Assembly (NCBI GenBank): GCA_027038965.1
Contig: JALWFG010000018.1
Span: 145,931-209,930, forward strand
From: Candidatus Desulfofervidaceae bacterium
GTDB taxonomy: Bacteria; Desulfobacterota; Desulfofervidia; Desulfofervidales; Desulfofervidaceae
Direction of reading: 5' to 3'
Length of the DNA stretch: 64,000 nt
Made by a program: the position numbers and the translations under genes. The notes beneath the pieces were generated by a model, which saw only the letters and a list, made by a program, of their open reading frames with translations, ran no database searches and was not told the origin of the DNA. Position 1 is the first letter of the stretch. Each line of letters begins with the position of its first letter. Shown here piece after piece: positions 38,128 to 47,815 of this stretch.

Positions 38128-39924
38128 TTAGAGTCGTTTGGGTAAAACAACGACAAATTTTGTCCCCTTACCCAATTTGCTTCTAACCTTGATTTCCCCT
38201 TTATGGATTTGAACAATATGTTTAACAATGGAAAGTCCTAAACCTGTGCCTCCACTTTTGCGACTGCGGGATTTATTGACCACATAAAAGCGCTCAAAGA
38301 TGTATGGCAAATGCTCTTGAGGAATCCCAATTCCGCTATCAGATACTATAATCTTAATTTTATCTTCCCCAAAGGGAGTAACCTTTACCTCTATTTTGCC
38401 CTTTGGAGTATATTTTATAGCGTTATCAATAAGATTGAAAAAAAGCTGCTCTAATTGAAAGGCATCTGCTTTTATTTCTTCTGCCCCGGGTGCGACTTCT
38501 GTTACAAACAAAAGCCCCTTTTTCTTGATCCTGGATATAAAGAGGGTTTGAATTTCATTAATTAACTTAGGAAGATTTACTTTTTCTAAATTTAACTCTT
38601 TTTTGTTTTCTAAGTCACTCAAAATCAGAAGGTCTTTGATAATGTTATCTAACCTTTTGGTATGACGTTCAATAATTTCCAAATAATGCCTTTTATCAGG
38701 TTCTTCTTCCATATCAAGTAATGTTTCTACAAATCCCCTGATGGCCGTAAGAGGCGTTTTTAATTCGTGAGATACATTGGCTACCAGATCCCTTTTGACC
38801 CGTTGAATTTCTTTAAGAGGCGTGATGTCATGAAAAATCAGCACAAGCTGTTTTCTTCTCTTCATATAAGTGGTGCTACAAAGGTAAATGTTGCTTTTTA
38901 TCGTAATTTCTTCCAGATAATTACCTGGTTTTTGGCGAATTTTCTGCAAAAAGGGATTTAAATCGGCTCCTCGCAATACCTCCCAATAAAATCGCCCTTC
39001 TAAGGTATCGTTTCCTCTTGGTAATTGAACACCTCCGAACAATTTAAAACTCTGATTGCAAAAGATAATCCGTCCTTCTAAATCTAGGACCAACAATCCG
39101 GCTTGAATTCTTTCCATAATGGATTTCAACTCTTTTCTTTCTAAGGAAAGCTCATTAAAAAGGTCTTCAAGCTTTTGGGCCATTTCATTGAGATGTCTGG
39201 CTAATTGCCCCCATTCATCTTGACTTTGAATATTAATGCGGGTCTTAAAATTCCCCTTGGCAATGTCAGAAACGGCCTTCATCACCAAAGCAAGGGGATT
39301 AGAAAAAGATTTAGAAAAGACTAGGGCAATTAAAGAGGCGATTAAGGATAATGTGATAGTCAGTTCAAAAAGTTGTTTTTTTAATCTTTCTAAAAGTTCG
39401 TTGATGTCTTTTACAAAAATACTAACTCGAAGGTAGCCTAGCGGTTTTTTGTCCTTGGATATTAAAATCGCAGTATATAACATATACCTTTGCAAAGTAG
39501 CACTAAACCTCAAAATGCTAGCACTTTGTCTTTTAAGGGCCCCCTTTATTTCAGGACGATTGGCATGGTTTTCCATAGTTTGAGGAGACCTTTCGGAATC
39601 TCCCCAAACCGTGCCATCGGGTGCAATAACAGTAATCCTTATTTTTAGCCTCTTTCCATATTTTTTGGCCAAGCGGTTTATTTCTGGCTGGACATTCAAA
39701 GGAGCCGCAGACATCTTTTCCATATAGGGCAAAAAGATGTCTGAAAGAGAAAGGGCAACCTTTTTCATATCACTTTCAAGCTGACGGAGGTAAAAACCTT
39801 TTAATGTCTTGAAAGAAAAAAAGAAAATACAGCCAGATAATAAAAAGATGAGGACTAGATTACAGAGAAAGAATTTAAAAAAGGTAGGATAAAACCTTAC
39901 TTTTTTAACCGGAGAATTCATCAA
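38128..39924 (-). CDS. phoR: Phosphate regulon sensor histidine kinase
   Basis: 598 residues. Two membrane helices (about 18-38 and 185-207) bracket a periplasmic CACHE-like domain, so unlike E. coli PhoR it has a real extracytoplasmic sensor. HAMP (about 208-260), PAS (about 270-370), HisKA with NVSHELKTPLTAI, and HATPase boxes (NLIDNAIKY, DSGIGIP, GTGLGLSIV). It is last in the pst-pho operon and overlaps phoB by 20 nt. Confidence 0.92.
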   Translation of the reverse strand: MMNSPVKKVRFYPTFFKFFLCNLVLIFLLSGCIFFFSFKTLKGFYLRQLESDMKKVALSLSDIFLPYMEKMSAAPLNVQPEINRLAKKYGKRLKIRITVIAPDGTVWGDSERSPQTMENHANRPEIKGALKRQSASILRFSATLQRYMLYTAILISKDKKPLGYLRVSIFVKDINELLERLKKQLFELTITLSLIASLIALVFSKSFSNPLALVMKAVSDIAKGNFKTRINIQSQDEWGQLARHLNEMAQKLEDLFNELSLERKELKSIMERIQAGLLVLDLEGRIIFCNQSFKLFGGVQLPRGNDTLEGRFYWEVLRGADLNPFLQKIRQKPGNYLEEITIKSNIYLCSTTYMKRRKQLVLIFHDITPLKEIQRVKRDLVANVSHELKTPLTAIRGFVETLLDMEEEPDKRHYLEIIERHTKRLDNIIKDLLILSDLENKKELNLEKVNLPKLINEIQTLFISRIKKKGLLFVTEVAPGAEEIKADAFQLEQLFFNLIDNAIKYTPKGKIEVKVTPFGEDKIKIIVSDSGIGIPQEHLPYIFERFYVVNKSRSRKSGGTGLGLSIVKHIVQIHKGEIKVRSKLGKGTKFVVVLPKRL

Positions 39925-40594
39925 CGATTTTATAACCTACACCCCTAATACTTTTTATCAACTTTCCTGCTTGCTGAAGCTTCTCTCTGAGGTTTTTTAT
40001 ATGGACATCAATGGTTCTATCAAGGACGGCTTTGTCTCCTCCCCAAAGGGTTTCTAAAAGTTGTTCTCTAGAAAAAACCCATCCTTTGCGTTTGGCCAGG
40101 GTGTATAATATCTTAAATTCAGTAGGGGTAAGCTCTATCTTTTTACCAGAGACAAACACCTCATATTTGTGAGAGTCAATGGTTAAAATCCCTCCAATTT
40201 TTATTAAATGTTTTGGTATTTCCCGCTCTGCCCTGCGAAGAACGGCCTTGACCCGGGCCACTAATTCCCGAGGCGAGAAGGGCTTTGTAATATAATCATC
40301 TGCTCCCAGTTCAAGCCCTATTATTTTATCGGTTTCTTCTCCCTTGGCCGTAAGCATGATGATGGGCAAATGGGCTGTATGTTCGGTCTGTTTGAGGTAC
40401 CTACAAACTTCTAACCCGTCCATATCAGGCAACATTAAATCCAAAATTACGAGGTCTGGAAGGAATCTGTCCAATTCTATTAAGAAATTATCAGCGGTCA
40501 AAAAATACTTCGTCTTAAAACCATGTTTTTGGAGATGGAGACAAACAAGCTCACAAATATCAGGCTCGTCATCAACTACAAATACACTCTTCAC
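39905..40594 (-). CDS. phoB: Phosphate regulon response regulator
   Basis: OmpR/PhoB-type regulator of 229 residues: receiver domain with phosphoacceptor D52 (LVILDLMLPDMDG), acidic pair VVDDEP and K in ADDYITKPFSPREL, then a winged-helix DNA-binding domain (ELTPTEFKILYTLAKRKGWVFSREQLL, TIDVHIKNLREKL). Predicted to bind the Pho box before pstC. Overlaps phoU by 4 nt. Confidence 0.94.
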   Translation of the reverse strand: MKSVFVVDDEPDICELVCLHLQKHGFKTKYFLTADNFLIELDRFLPDLVILDLMLPDMDGLEVCRYLKQTEHTAHLPIIMLTAKGEETDKIIGLELGADDYITKPFSPRELVARVKAVLRRAEREIPKHLIKIGGILTIDSHKYEVFVSGKKIELTPTEFKILYTLAKRKGWVFSREQLLETLWGGDKAVLDRTIDVHIKNLREKLQQAGKLIKSIRGVGYKIVDEFSG

Positions 40595-41250
40595 AACCTT
40601 TCATCCTGTCCATGTTTGATAATTTCCCCCTTTATCATAAAGAGGGCATGTTCAGCAATGTTTGTAGCCAAATCAGCCACCCTTTCCAAGCTCCGCACGA
40701 TCCTAGTTAAATGAGCGAAAACGATGCTTCTTTCTGGATGATGAGTGATAAGGTCGGTAAATTTTTTTATGCATTTATCCCTTAATCTATCTACTTCTTC
40801 ATCTCGTTCGCAAACTTCCTTTGCTAAGGAAGTGTCCTCATGAATAAAGGCGTTTATGCTGTCTTGAAGCATATTTAAGGCCGACTCAGCCGTTTCTTTC
40901 ACAATAGTCTCTACATCCTTAAATTCATAAGGAAGGATATCCACGGCACTTTGAGCAATATTGACCGCATGGTCTCCTACCCTTTCCAAATCATAATTAA
41001 CCTTGATAATCATAAGAATGGTGCGCAACAATTTGGCCTCAGGTTGATAGAGGGCGATTATTTGAGTGCAAAGCTTTTCAATTTCTATGTCAAGACCATT
41101 CACAGTTGGTTCATCTTCTTCTATAACTTCATGTAATATATCTATCTTTTTCCCTAGAAGGCCCTGAATGCTTTTCTGAAGCATATCCTCCACCAGAGCA
41201 GCTTCTGTCAAAAGAAGCTCTTTAAGCTGATTAAGCCTTTTCTGCAACAT
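40591..41250 (-). CDS. phoU: Phosphate signalling protein PhoU
   Basis: 219 residues, two repeats of a three-helix bundle with metal-binding E/DxxxD patterns (ERVGDHAVNIAQ and ERVADLATNIAEH). Links Pst transport state to PhoR activity and limits phosphate uptake. 23 nt after pstB, inside the pst-pho operon. Confidence 0.95.
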   Translation of the reverse strand: MLQKRLNQLKELLLTEAALVEDMLQKSIQGLLGKKIDILHEVIEEDEPTVNGLDIEIEKLCTQIIALYQPEAKLLRTILMIIKVNYDLERVGDHAVNIAQSAVDILPYEFKDVETIVKETAESALNMLQDSINAFIHEDTSLAKEVCERDEEVDRLRDKCIKKFTDLITHHPERSIVFAHLTRIVRSLERVADLATNIAEHALFMIKGEIIKHGQDERL

Positions 41251-41273
41251 CTATCCCTCCCGCACTATGTGTG

Positions 41274-42032
41274 CTAACCAAATTTGCCGCTCAGGTATTC
41301 CTCGGTGCGCTTATCTTTTGGTGCCGTAAAGAGCCTTTCCGTAGGTCCAAACTCTACTAATTCCCCTAAATACAAAAAGGCCGTATAGTCCGCTACCCTG
41401 CCTGCTTGACCAATGTTATGAGTAACTATAACAATTGTTACGCTATCCTTCAACTCTATAATCAGCTCTTCAATATGAGCGGTCGATTTGGGATCCAAGG
41501 CAGAAGTGGGTTCATCCAGAAGCAAGGCCTCAGGATGCATGGCTAGTGCCCTTGCAATACAGAGCCGTTGCTGTTGCCCTCCAGAGAGAAACGTTCCTTT
41601 ACGATGAAGGAAATCCTTAACTTCATTCCATAAAGCGGCTTTTTTTAAAGAAGTTTCAACAATTTGATCTGCCTCCTCCCTTTTTATCTTAATCCCGTTC
41701 AATTTATAGCCGGCAATGACATTGTCATAAATGCTCATGGTAGGAAAGGGATTAGGGCGTTGAAAAACCATTCCAATCTTACGTCTAACCATAATGGGAT
41801 TTAAAGAAAGGAGGTTTGTTTTGCCCAACCAAATTTGACCCTCAATTCTTCCACCAGGCGACAACTCATGAAGACGGTTAAAGCAACGGAGCAAAGTTGT
41901 TTTCCCGCACCCAGAGGGCCCCATAATGGCAGTGATTTTAAACTTTGGAATCTCCAAATTGACATCTTTAAGGACACAATGTTCTCCATAATAGGCATAA
42001 AGTTTTTCAGTAATTAAAATTTTATCTTCCAT
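41274..42032 (-). CDS. pstB: Phosphate ABC transporter ATPase
   Basis: 252 residues. Walker [18 protein letters not shown] is the PstB form, with [19 protein letters not shown]-loop region, [16 protein letters not shown] signature, [11 protein letters not shown]alker [12 protein letters not shown]-loop. Overlaps pstA by 19 nt. Confidence 0.97.
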   Translation of the reverse strand: MEDKILITEKLYAYYGEHCVLKDVNLEIPKFKITAIMGPSGCGKTTLLRCFNRLHELSPGGRIEGQIWLGKTNLLSLNPIMVRRKIGMVFQRPNPFPTMSIYDNVIAGYKLNGIKIKREEADQIVETSLKKAALWNEVKDFLHRKGTFLSGGQQQRLCIARALAMHPEALLLDEPTSALDPKSTAHIEELIIELKDSVTIVIVTHNIGQAGRVADYTAFLYLGELVEFGPTERLFTAPKDKRTEEYLSGKFG

Positions 42033-42868
42033 TTACTTGCTCCCCATTTGGCCAATAGATTGAAACACAACACCATAACAATAAGGATGAAAGAGGCCCC
42101 CCACGCCTGACGCCACCACTCCAAGTATGGCGATGAAGCATAATTAAAAATCACTAAAGGCAAGGCATTCATTGGTTTGAAAAGATTAAAGTTTAAATAA
42201 GGGCTTCCAAAGGCCGTAAAGAGAAGCGGGGCGGTTTCACCTGCAATTCGAGCAATCCCTAAGAGGGTTCCTGTTAAAATTCCGCTTATGCCAGATGGAA
42301 GAATGACCTTTAAAACCGTTCGATAATAAGGCACGCCAAGGGCTAATGATGCTTCTTTTAAGGTATATGGAATGAGTTTCAATGTCTCCTCTGTACTAGA
42401 AACAATTGTAGGCAACATCATCATGGCCAAGGCCACACTCCCAGAAAAGGCCGAAAAACTTTGGGCAGGCTTTACGATCCATAAATAGGCGATAACACCT
42501 AAGACAATAGATGGCGTACTTTGCAAAATGTCTGTACTTAATCTAAGGAGATGGACGAGTTTGCCTGTCTTCTTTTCAGCCAGATAAATCCCTGCTGTTA
42601 CACCAATGGGGATAGCCATGATTGTGGAAAGGGAGGCAATTATCAATGTGCCTATAATGGCGTTTAAGACCCCTCCCCCGCTTTCTCCTACAGGCCGGGG
42701 AAGGTGGGTTAAAAAGCTCCAATTAACAGATCCAATGCCTTGTTTAGTAAGGTAGAACAAGATAAAAAAGAGGGGAACCAATGAAAGACCGGTAATAACA
42801 AAGACGAGGGCCTGAACAAACCAATTTAGAAAAAGCCTTTTTTTACAATTTCTTTCAATTTCTTTCAT
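42014..42868 (-). CDS. pstA: Phosphate ABC transporter permease PstA
   Basis: 284 residues, six membrane helices, with the permease EAA-type loop [29 protein letters not shown] that contacts PstB. Inner membrane. Overlaps pstC by 4 nt and pstB by 19 nt. Confidence 0.95.
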   Translation of the reverse strand: MKEIERNCKKRLFLNWFVQALVFVITGLSLVPLFFILFYLTKQGIGSVNWSFLTHLPRPVGESGGGVLNAIIGTLIIASLSTIMAIPIGVTAGIYLAEKKTGKLVHLLRLSTDILQSTPSIVLGVIAYLWIVKPAQSFSAFSGSVALAMMMLPTIVSSTEETLKLIPYTLKEASLALGVPYYRTVLKVILPSGISGILTGTLLGIARIAGETAPLLFTAFGSPYLNFNLFKPMNALPLVIFNYASSPYLEWWRQAWGASFILIVMVLCFNLLAKWGASKWKIKF

Positions 42869-43752
42869 TTTTTCACACTTAAGCGCTTTATAATATATCG
42901 GCCAATAATATTGACCACCGTAGTGACCAAAAAGAGCAGAAGGGCAATACCTATTAAGGCGGAAAGATAAATGTTGCTTGTGGCCTCTGTAAACTCATTT
43001 GCAATCACACTGGCCATGGTATTCCCAGGGGCAAAGATGCTAGTTGGAAACTGATTATTATTGCCAATGACCATGGTTACGGCCATGGTCTCTCCAATTG
43101 CCCGTCCTAAAGAAAGTAAAATCCCGGCGAAAATGCCTGAACGGGCATATGGGATGATGATGTGTTTAATTACCTCCCATCTTGTGGCCCCAAGTCCATA
43201 AGCAGCCTCTTTTAACTCTGTGGGGACAAGGCTTATTACTTCTCTAGCGATAGAGGCTGCATAGGGGATAATCATAATACTAAGAATTAAAGAGGCGGTG
43301 AAAATTCCTACTCCATAGGGTAAAATCCCCAGTTTCATTTCCAGTTTTCGCACCAAGGGTACCAATACAAATATCCCCCATAGGCCATAGATTACCGAAG
43401 GGATACCTGCTAAAAGTTCAGTAGCACTTTGGAAAAAAGAGGCAATTGCCCCCTGATAAAAATACTCTCCCAAAAACAAGGCAATGGCCAAAGAAAAGGG
43501 AAGGCTAAAGACAAGGGCCAAAAAGGAGGTTAAAAGCGTTCCTGCTAAAAATGGCATGGCGCCAAACCTGTGATTAACTGGATCCCAAACCTTATGAAAA
43601 AGAAAACCCAACCCTGCGGCCTTGAATATAGGCAAAGAGGACAAAATAAGGGTTATCAAGATGCCTAGGACCAAACAAACAACCACCCAACTGGCCAAGG
43701 CAAGGACTTTATGAAAAAAGATATCCCTTCTATCGGTTTTTATATCTTTCAT
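42865..43752 (-). CDS. pstC: Phosphate ABC transporter permease PstC
   Basis: 295 residues, six membrane helices, EAA loop KEAAYGLGATRWEVIKHIIIPYARSGIFAG and the preceding AGIPSVIYGLWGIFVLVP. First gene of the pst-pho operon here; the phosphate-binding protein gene pstS, normally before it, is not in the window. Confidence 0.95.
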   Translation of the reverse strand: MKDIKTDRRDIFFHKVLALASWVVVCLVLGILITLILSSLPIFKAAGLGFLFHKVWDPVNHRFGAMPFLAGTLLTSFLALVFSLPFSLAIALFLGEYFYQGAIASFFQSATELLAGIPSVIYGLWGIFVLVPLVRKLEMKLGILPYGVGIFTASLILSIMIIPYAASIAREVISLVPTELKEAAYGLGATRWEVIKHIIIPYARSGIFAGILLSLGRAIGETMAVTMVIGNNNQFPTSIFAPGNTMASVIANEFTEATSNIYLSALIGIALLLFLVTTVVNIIGRYIIKRLSVKK

Positions 43753-43791
43753 AACTTAAGTTAGCCATTAAGCCCATCTGATTTAAATAAA

Positions 43792-43819
43792 GATGAATTT
43801 TTTGTTAAATTTTGGTTAA
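43792..43819 (-). promoter_or_regulatory. Pho box before pstC
   Basis: Minus strand hexamers TTAACC, TTAACA and TTCATC start exactly 11 bp apart (43819, 43808, 43797), the spacing expected for tandem PhoB/PhoP binding, about 40-65 nt before pstC. The repeat unit looks more like the TTAACA type known from PhoP of Firmicutes than the CTGTCAT type of enterics. Confidence 0.6.
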
Positions 43820-43882
43820 GAAAAAAACTGGACCTGGACATTAGGAATTGACAATTGGGAAAGGGAAAGTTAAGCTTAAAAT

Positions 43883-45205
43883 ATGGCAAACATATTAATT
43901 ATTGCAGGTTTTGATCCCACAGGAGGGGCTGGGCTCCAAGCAGACTTGAAGACCGTTACGGCCTTAGGAGAAGTAGGTATTACAGTAGCTACGGCCTTGA
44001 CAATACAAGATACCGCTGGGGTTAAAGGCTGGAAGGCCGTAGAGGAATTGATTCTAAAAGACCAACTGGAAGTCATTGGTAAAGATATAGAGATAGATGT
44101 TATAAAAATCGGCATGGTGCCTACCACAAAGGCGGTGAGCATTATAGCCTCTTTTATACAAGAAATTGGGCCTAAATATGTGATTATTGACCCTGTTTTT
44201 CAATCAAAAAACGGGGTGGTTCTTACGCCAGTCTTGAAGGATGTGACTTCAAGGCTTTTTCCCTTAGCAACCTTAGTTACTCCAAATCAAAAAGAGGCCG
44301 AAGTTCTTTTGGGGAGAAAAATTCAAACCATGAAAGAAATGGAGCAGGCCGCTCAGGACTTAATGTCTTTTGGACAGGAAGCTACCCTCGTTACTGGAGG
44401 CGAATTTGAACGGGCTACAGATGTCTTTTATGACGGCAAACGGCTTTTAACATGGGCCACTTTCAAGCGTCAAAAAGGGCCTGTTCACGGTACAGGTTGC
44501 GTCTATAGCAGTGCTATTGCTGCATTTTTAGCCAAGGGATTTCCTCTAGAAAGGGCCATAGAGAAGGCCAGGAAATTTGTAACCGTGGCTATAGATGGAG
44601 CCATTAAGGTGGGAAAGGGGCATCTTTTATCCAATCCCTGTGCTTGGATAGAGAGAGACAAAGCCCGATTTGAAATAATTGAGTCTCTTAATCAGGCCCT
44701 TGAGAAGATGCAGTCTTTGGAAGAATTACCCTCCCTTATTCCAGAAGTTCGAAGTAATATGGTCTATGCCCTTCCTTATGCTAGGGGCCATGATGAGGTG
44801 GCTGGCTTCGCCGGCCGTCTTACTGTAGTAAAAGGCAAGGTTTGGGCCTGTGCAGGGCCTTGCTTTGGGGCATCCAAGCATATGGCAAGCGTTGTTTTAA
44901 AGGCCATGGATTACAATCCCGATTTGAGGGCGGCTATGAACATAAAATATGACCCTAAAATTATAGAAAAGGCTTATCAGATGGGCTATAGAGTAAAAGA
45001 AGTTTTTCGAACCTCTGAGGCGGCCGAGACAAAACTGGTTGAGGGTAAAAGCATGCCCTGGCTTACCGAGCAGGCAATGAAGGAAGAAATCCCCGATTTT
45101 ATCTATGATAAAGGTGATTGGGGCAAGGAACCCATGATCAGGGTCTTGGGCAAAAATCCATCGGATATTTTAAATAAGGTTACTTCTATCATAAAGAGGA
45201 GGTAA
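43883..45205 (+). CDS. thiD: Fused HMP(-P) kinase and thiamine-phosphate synthase ThiDN
   Basis: 440 residues. N-terminal ThiD (about 1-255): IAGFDPTGGAGLQADLKTV, VIIDPVFQSKNG, VHGTGCVYSSAIAAF kinase signature; it phosphorylates hydroxymethylpyrimidine twice. C-terminal ThiN domain (about 270-440: EVRSNMVYALPYARGHDEVAGFAGR) couples the pyrimidine and thiazole moieties, replacing ThiE. The fusion is common in archaea and several thermophilic bacteria. No TPP riboswitch is seen upstream. Two nt before thiC. Confidence 0.92.
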   Translation: MANILIIAGFDPTGGAGLQADLKTVTALGEVGITVATALTIQDTAGVKGWKAVEELILKDQLEVIGKDIEIDVIKIGMVPTTKAVSIIASFIQEIGPKYVIIDPVFQSKNGVVLTPVLKDVTSRLFPLATLVTPNQKEAEVLLGRKIQTMKEMEQAAQDLMSFGQEATLVTGGEFERATDVFYDGKRLLTWATFKRQKGPVHGTGCVYSSAIAAFLAKGFPLERAIEKARKFVTVAIDGAIKVGKGHLLSNPCAWIERDKARFEIIESLNQALEKMQSLEELPSLIPEVRSNMVYALPYARGHDEVAGFAGRLTVVKGKVWACAGPCFGASKHMASVVLKAMDYNPDLRAAMNIKYDPKIIEKAYQMGYRVKEVFRTSEAAETKLVEGKSMPWLTEQAMKEEIPDFIYDKGDWGKEPMIRVLGKNPSDILNKVTSIIKRR

Positions 45206-45206
45206 A

Positions 45207-46499
45207 ATGGCTGAAACCCAAATTATTTTAGCAAAAAAAGGTATTGTATCACCCCAAATGCAGGCCGTAGCGGCCTATGAAGGCATAGGAGCCGAAGAGC
45301 TGTTAGAAAAGGTGGCTAGTGGCCGGGTGGTCATTCCAGCCAACAGAAATAGAAGGCTGGAAAGGCCTGTAGGGATTGGGGAAGGCTTAAGCGTTAAGGT
45401 AAATGCCAATATAGGTACTTCTTCGGATCACATTGATTTAGAAGAAGAAAGGGAGAAATTAAGGGTAGCCGTTGAAGCTGGGGCCGACGCCATTATGGAC
45501 TTGAGCACAGGAGGTAGTTTAGATGATATTCGGAAGACTTTATTAAAAGAAACCCCTGTTCCTTTTGGGACTGTGCCCATTTATCAGGCCGCTATAGAAA
45601 TTGCCCAGCAAAAGGGTGGCATTATCAAAATGACCGTGGATGATATTTTTGCCGTGATAGAAAAGCAGGCCCAGGACGGGGTTGATTTTATGACCGTGCA
45701 TTGTGGAGTTACCCTCCAAAGCTTGGAAAGGCTGCGTAAACAGGGAAGAATTACAAATATTGTCAGTCGAGGTGGTGCCTTCTTGGCCACTTGGATGATT
45801 TATCACGAAAGGGAAAATCCTTTGTACGAGCATTACGATAGGCTATTAGAGATAGCACTTAAACACGACGTTACCTTAAGCTTGGGGGATGGATTAAGGC
45901 CAGGTTCCCTCCCCGATGCCACCGATAGGGCGCAAGTCCAAGAACTGATTTTTCTAGGTGAATTGGCCAAAGAGGCCCGAGAGGTTGGGGTCCAGGTGAT
46001 GATTGAAGGACCAGGACATATACCTTTAAATCAAATTGAAGCCAATGTAATTTTGGAAAAAAAGCTATGTGACGGGGCTCCTTTTTATGTATTAGGACCT
46101 TTGGTAACAGATATCGCTTCTGGTTATGACCACATTGCCGCTGCCATTGGTGGGGCATTGGCCGCCTTAGCAGGAGCAGATTTCCTTTGCTATGTAACCC
46201 CAGCCGAGCATTTAAGACTACCAACTATAGAAGACGTCAGAGAAGGGGTTATTGGGGCCAAGATTGCAGCCCATGCGGCTGATTTAGCTAGAGGAAATCC
46301 TAAGGCATGGGAAAAGGATAGAGCTATGGCTAAGGCCCGGGGAGAGCTTGATTGGGAGACCCAAATAAGTCTTTCAATTAACCCCCAAAAAGCCCGATAT
46401 TACCGCCAAGCGAGCACTCCCAAAATCTCCGATGTTTGCACTATGTGCGGTAAATATTGCGCCATCAAACTTGTCAAAGAATATCTTAGCAAGAGTTAA
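45207..46499 (+). CDS. thiC: Phosphomethylpyrimidine synthase
   Basis: Radical SAM enzyme turning aminoimidazole ribotide into HMP-P. 430 residues, the short form lacking the long N-terminal region of E. coli ThiC. Body motifs: KVNANIGTSSDH, DAIMDLSTGG, FGTVPIYQA, TVHCGVT, LSLGDGLRPG, EGPGHIPLNQI. The C-terminal cluster motif is CTMCGKYC, i.e. CX2CX3C rather than CX2CX4C (CSMCGPKFC), as in other short-form ThiC proteins. Coupled to thiDN. Confidence 0.95.
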   Translation: MAETQIILAKKGIVSPQMQAVAAYEGIGAEELLEKVASGRVVIPANRNRRLERPVGIGEGLSVKVNANIGTSSDHIDLEEEREKLRVAVEAGADAIMDLSTGGSLDDIRKTLLKETPVPFGTVPIYQAAIEIAQQKGGIIKMTVDDIFAVIEKQAQDGVDFMTVHCGVTLQSLERLRKQGRITNIVSRGGAFLATWMIYHERENPLYEHYDRLLEIALKHDVTLSLGDGLRPGSLPDATDRAQVQELIFLGELAKEAREVGVQVMIEGPGHIPLNQIEANVILEKKLCDGAPFYVLGPLVTDIASGYDHIAAAIGGALAALAGADFLCYVTPAEHLRLPTIEDVREGVIGAKIAAHAADLARGNPKAWEKDRAMAKARGELDWETQISLSINPQKARYYRQASTPKISDVCTMCGKYCAIKLVKEYLSKS

Positions 46500-46505
46500 A
46501 AGAAT

Positions 46506-46527
46506 CCCCCTCTTTGTGAAGAGGGGG
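46506..46527 (-). terminator. Terminator of the HU gene
   Basis: CCCCCTCTT, TGTG loop, AAGAGGGGG: perfect 9-bp stem. On the minus strand it is followed by ATTCTTTT, so it serves the HU gene; on the plus strand there is no T run after it, though it could still act on thiC. Confidence 0.78.
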
Positions 46528-46537
46528 AGGCATATTA

Positions 46538-46810
46538 TTAACCAAAAAGATTTTTCAAATCTTTACCAGGTTTAAATCTCACCACTTTGGTGGCAGGGAT
46601 TTTAATAGGGGCACCAGTTTGGGGATTTCTACCTTCCCTAGCGGCCCGGCTCACTACCCTAAAGGTGCCAAAACCGGTTAAGGTTAGCTTCCCCTCGCCC
46701 TTCAAGACCTCTTTGGCCTCTTCCAAAAAGGCAGTAACCACTTTCTCAACGTCTACCTTTTTAAGACCTGTTCTGTTTGCCAACCGAGATACTAATTCTG
46801 CCTTGGTCAT
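46538..46810 (-). CDS. hup: HU-family DNA-binding protein
   Basis: Nucleoid protein, 90 residues from ATG 46810, which has AAGGAGG 5 nt upstream; a frame start at 46840 adds ten residues unlike HU. MTKAELVSRLANRTGLKKVDVEKVV and GFGTFRVVSRAAREGRNPQTGAPIKIPATKVVRFKPGKDLK are full-length HU. Its promoter and terminator are separate from its neighbours. Confidence 0.95.
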   Translation of the reverse strand: MTKAELVSRLANRTGLKKVDVEKVVTAFLEEAKEVLKGEGKLTLTGFGTFRVVSRAAREGRNPQTGAPIKIPATKVVRFKPGKDLKNLFG

Positions 46811-46842
46811 TTCCTTCCTCCTTATCTTAGTATACATCAATA

Positions 46843-46871
46843 TTTTTAAGAGTTAACAAACCTCTTGTCAA
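46843..46871 (-). promoter_or_regulatory. Promoter of the HU gene
   Basis: Minus strand TTGACA (46871-46866), 17-bp spacer, TAAAAA (46848-46843), about 30 nt before the ATG. Confidence 0.55.
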
Positions 46872-46961
46872 TTCCCTAGCATAAAATGTCCTTTTTGGCA
46901 AGAGAAAAATTAACACAAACGAGCCAACAAACATACTTTTTGTAAAAGACTCGCTACTTAC

Positions 46962-46989
46962 TTGTGCAGAAGCCTCAATCCATTATAAT
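46962..46989 (+). promoter_or_regulatory. Promoter before the small membrane protein and aroQ
   Basis: TTGTGC, 16-bp spacer, perfect TATAAT at 46984-46989, about 80 nt before the 59-codon gene. No other signal is evident in the 46.9-47.07 kb gap. Confidence 0.55.
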
Positions 46990-47069
46990 GTGTGGTTAGA
47001 ATTAGCTCATCTTTGTGTGATTAGTAGGCATCCAAAGGGAAAGGAGCGACTAAACATAAGGGGGTAAAC

Positions 47070-47249
47070 ATGGCTGGCCTATTTATGCCGTATATAATTG
47101 GTTTATTGGTTGTTTTACTGCTTCTTTTGCTCTTGCGAGAAGTCAATTGTTGGTATTGGAAGATTAATAGAGTGATAGAACTCCTTTCTCAGATTCAAAA
47201 AGACTTAGCTGAGATAAAGCAATCCATCAAGCAGGAAGAGCATCTTTAA
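47070..47249 (+). CDS. Small membrane protein, 59 residues
   Basis: ATG 47070 with AAGGGGG upstream. One N-terminal membrane helix (residues 7-24, IIGLLVVLLLLLLL), then REVNCWYWKINRVIELLSQI and a charged helix (KDLAEIKQSIKQEEHL). The CWYWKINR-x-x-ELL segment is recurrent in small bacterial membrane proteins of unknown function. It precedes aroQ and efp on the same strand by 108 nt. Confidence 0.8.
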   Translation: MAGLFMPYIIGLLVVLLLLLLLREVNCWYWKINRVIELLSQIQKDLAEIKQSIKQEEHL

Positions 47250-47357
47250 GAAACTGCCCGTTTCCTTGCTTTACGGAATTCCCTTTTTGGTATATCATCT
47301 TGCTGTTTTTCAGGATGTCTATGGGGGTTGTTTTAAAGGATATTTGGGAGGGAAACT

Positions 47358-47801
47358 ATGCCTAGGGTGCTTGTGCTCCACGGTCCCAATTTGAATTTGC
47401 TGGGACAGCGGGAAACCGACATTTACGGAAAAACGACGCTTGAAGATATCAACTGTCTTATGCAACAAGAGGCTCAAAAATGTGGGCTTGAACTTTCCTT
47501 TTTTCAGTCAAATTACGAAGGGGCCTTGGTAGAGGCCATTCAAAAGGCCAAGGACAATTACGAGGCAATTATCATCAACCCGGCGGCCTATACCCACACC
47601 AGTGTAGCCCTGAGGGACGCCATCTTGGCCGTGGACATACCTACTATTGAAGTGCACCTCTCCAACATTTACAAACGGGAGGAATTCAGGCATAAATCTT
47701 TTATTAGCAGCGTGGCTGTGGGGCAGATTTGTGGTTTTGGGGTAGCCAGTTATCTTTTAGCTGTGAGGGCAGCGGCTGAAATTTTGAAAAATCGTAAATA
47801 G
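47358..47801 (+). CDS. aroQ: 3-dehydroquinate dehydratase, type II
   Basis: Third step of the shikimate pathway. 147 residues. [15 protein letters not shown] at the start, [32 protein letters not shown] with catalytic His, and [17 protein letters not shown]. Dodecameric type II enzyme. Followed 14 nt later by efp, a common pairing. Confidence 0.97.
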   Translation: MPRVLVLHGPNLNLLGQRETDIYGKTTLEDINCLMQQEAQKCGLELSFFQSNYEGALVEAIQKAKDNYEAIIINPAAYTHTSVALRDAILAVDIPTIEVHLSNIYKREEFRHKSFISSVAVGQICGFGVASYLLAVRAAAEILKNRK

Positions 47802-47815
47802 TTAAGGAGGGGGTT

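Noticed and set aside
43753..43882. TPP riboswitch before thiDN
   Set aside because: No CTGAGA or ACCTGATCTGGATAATGCCAGCG-like elements are present in the short gap.
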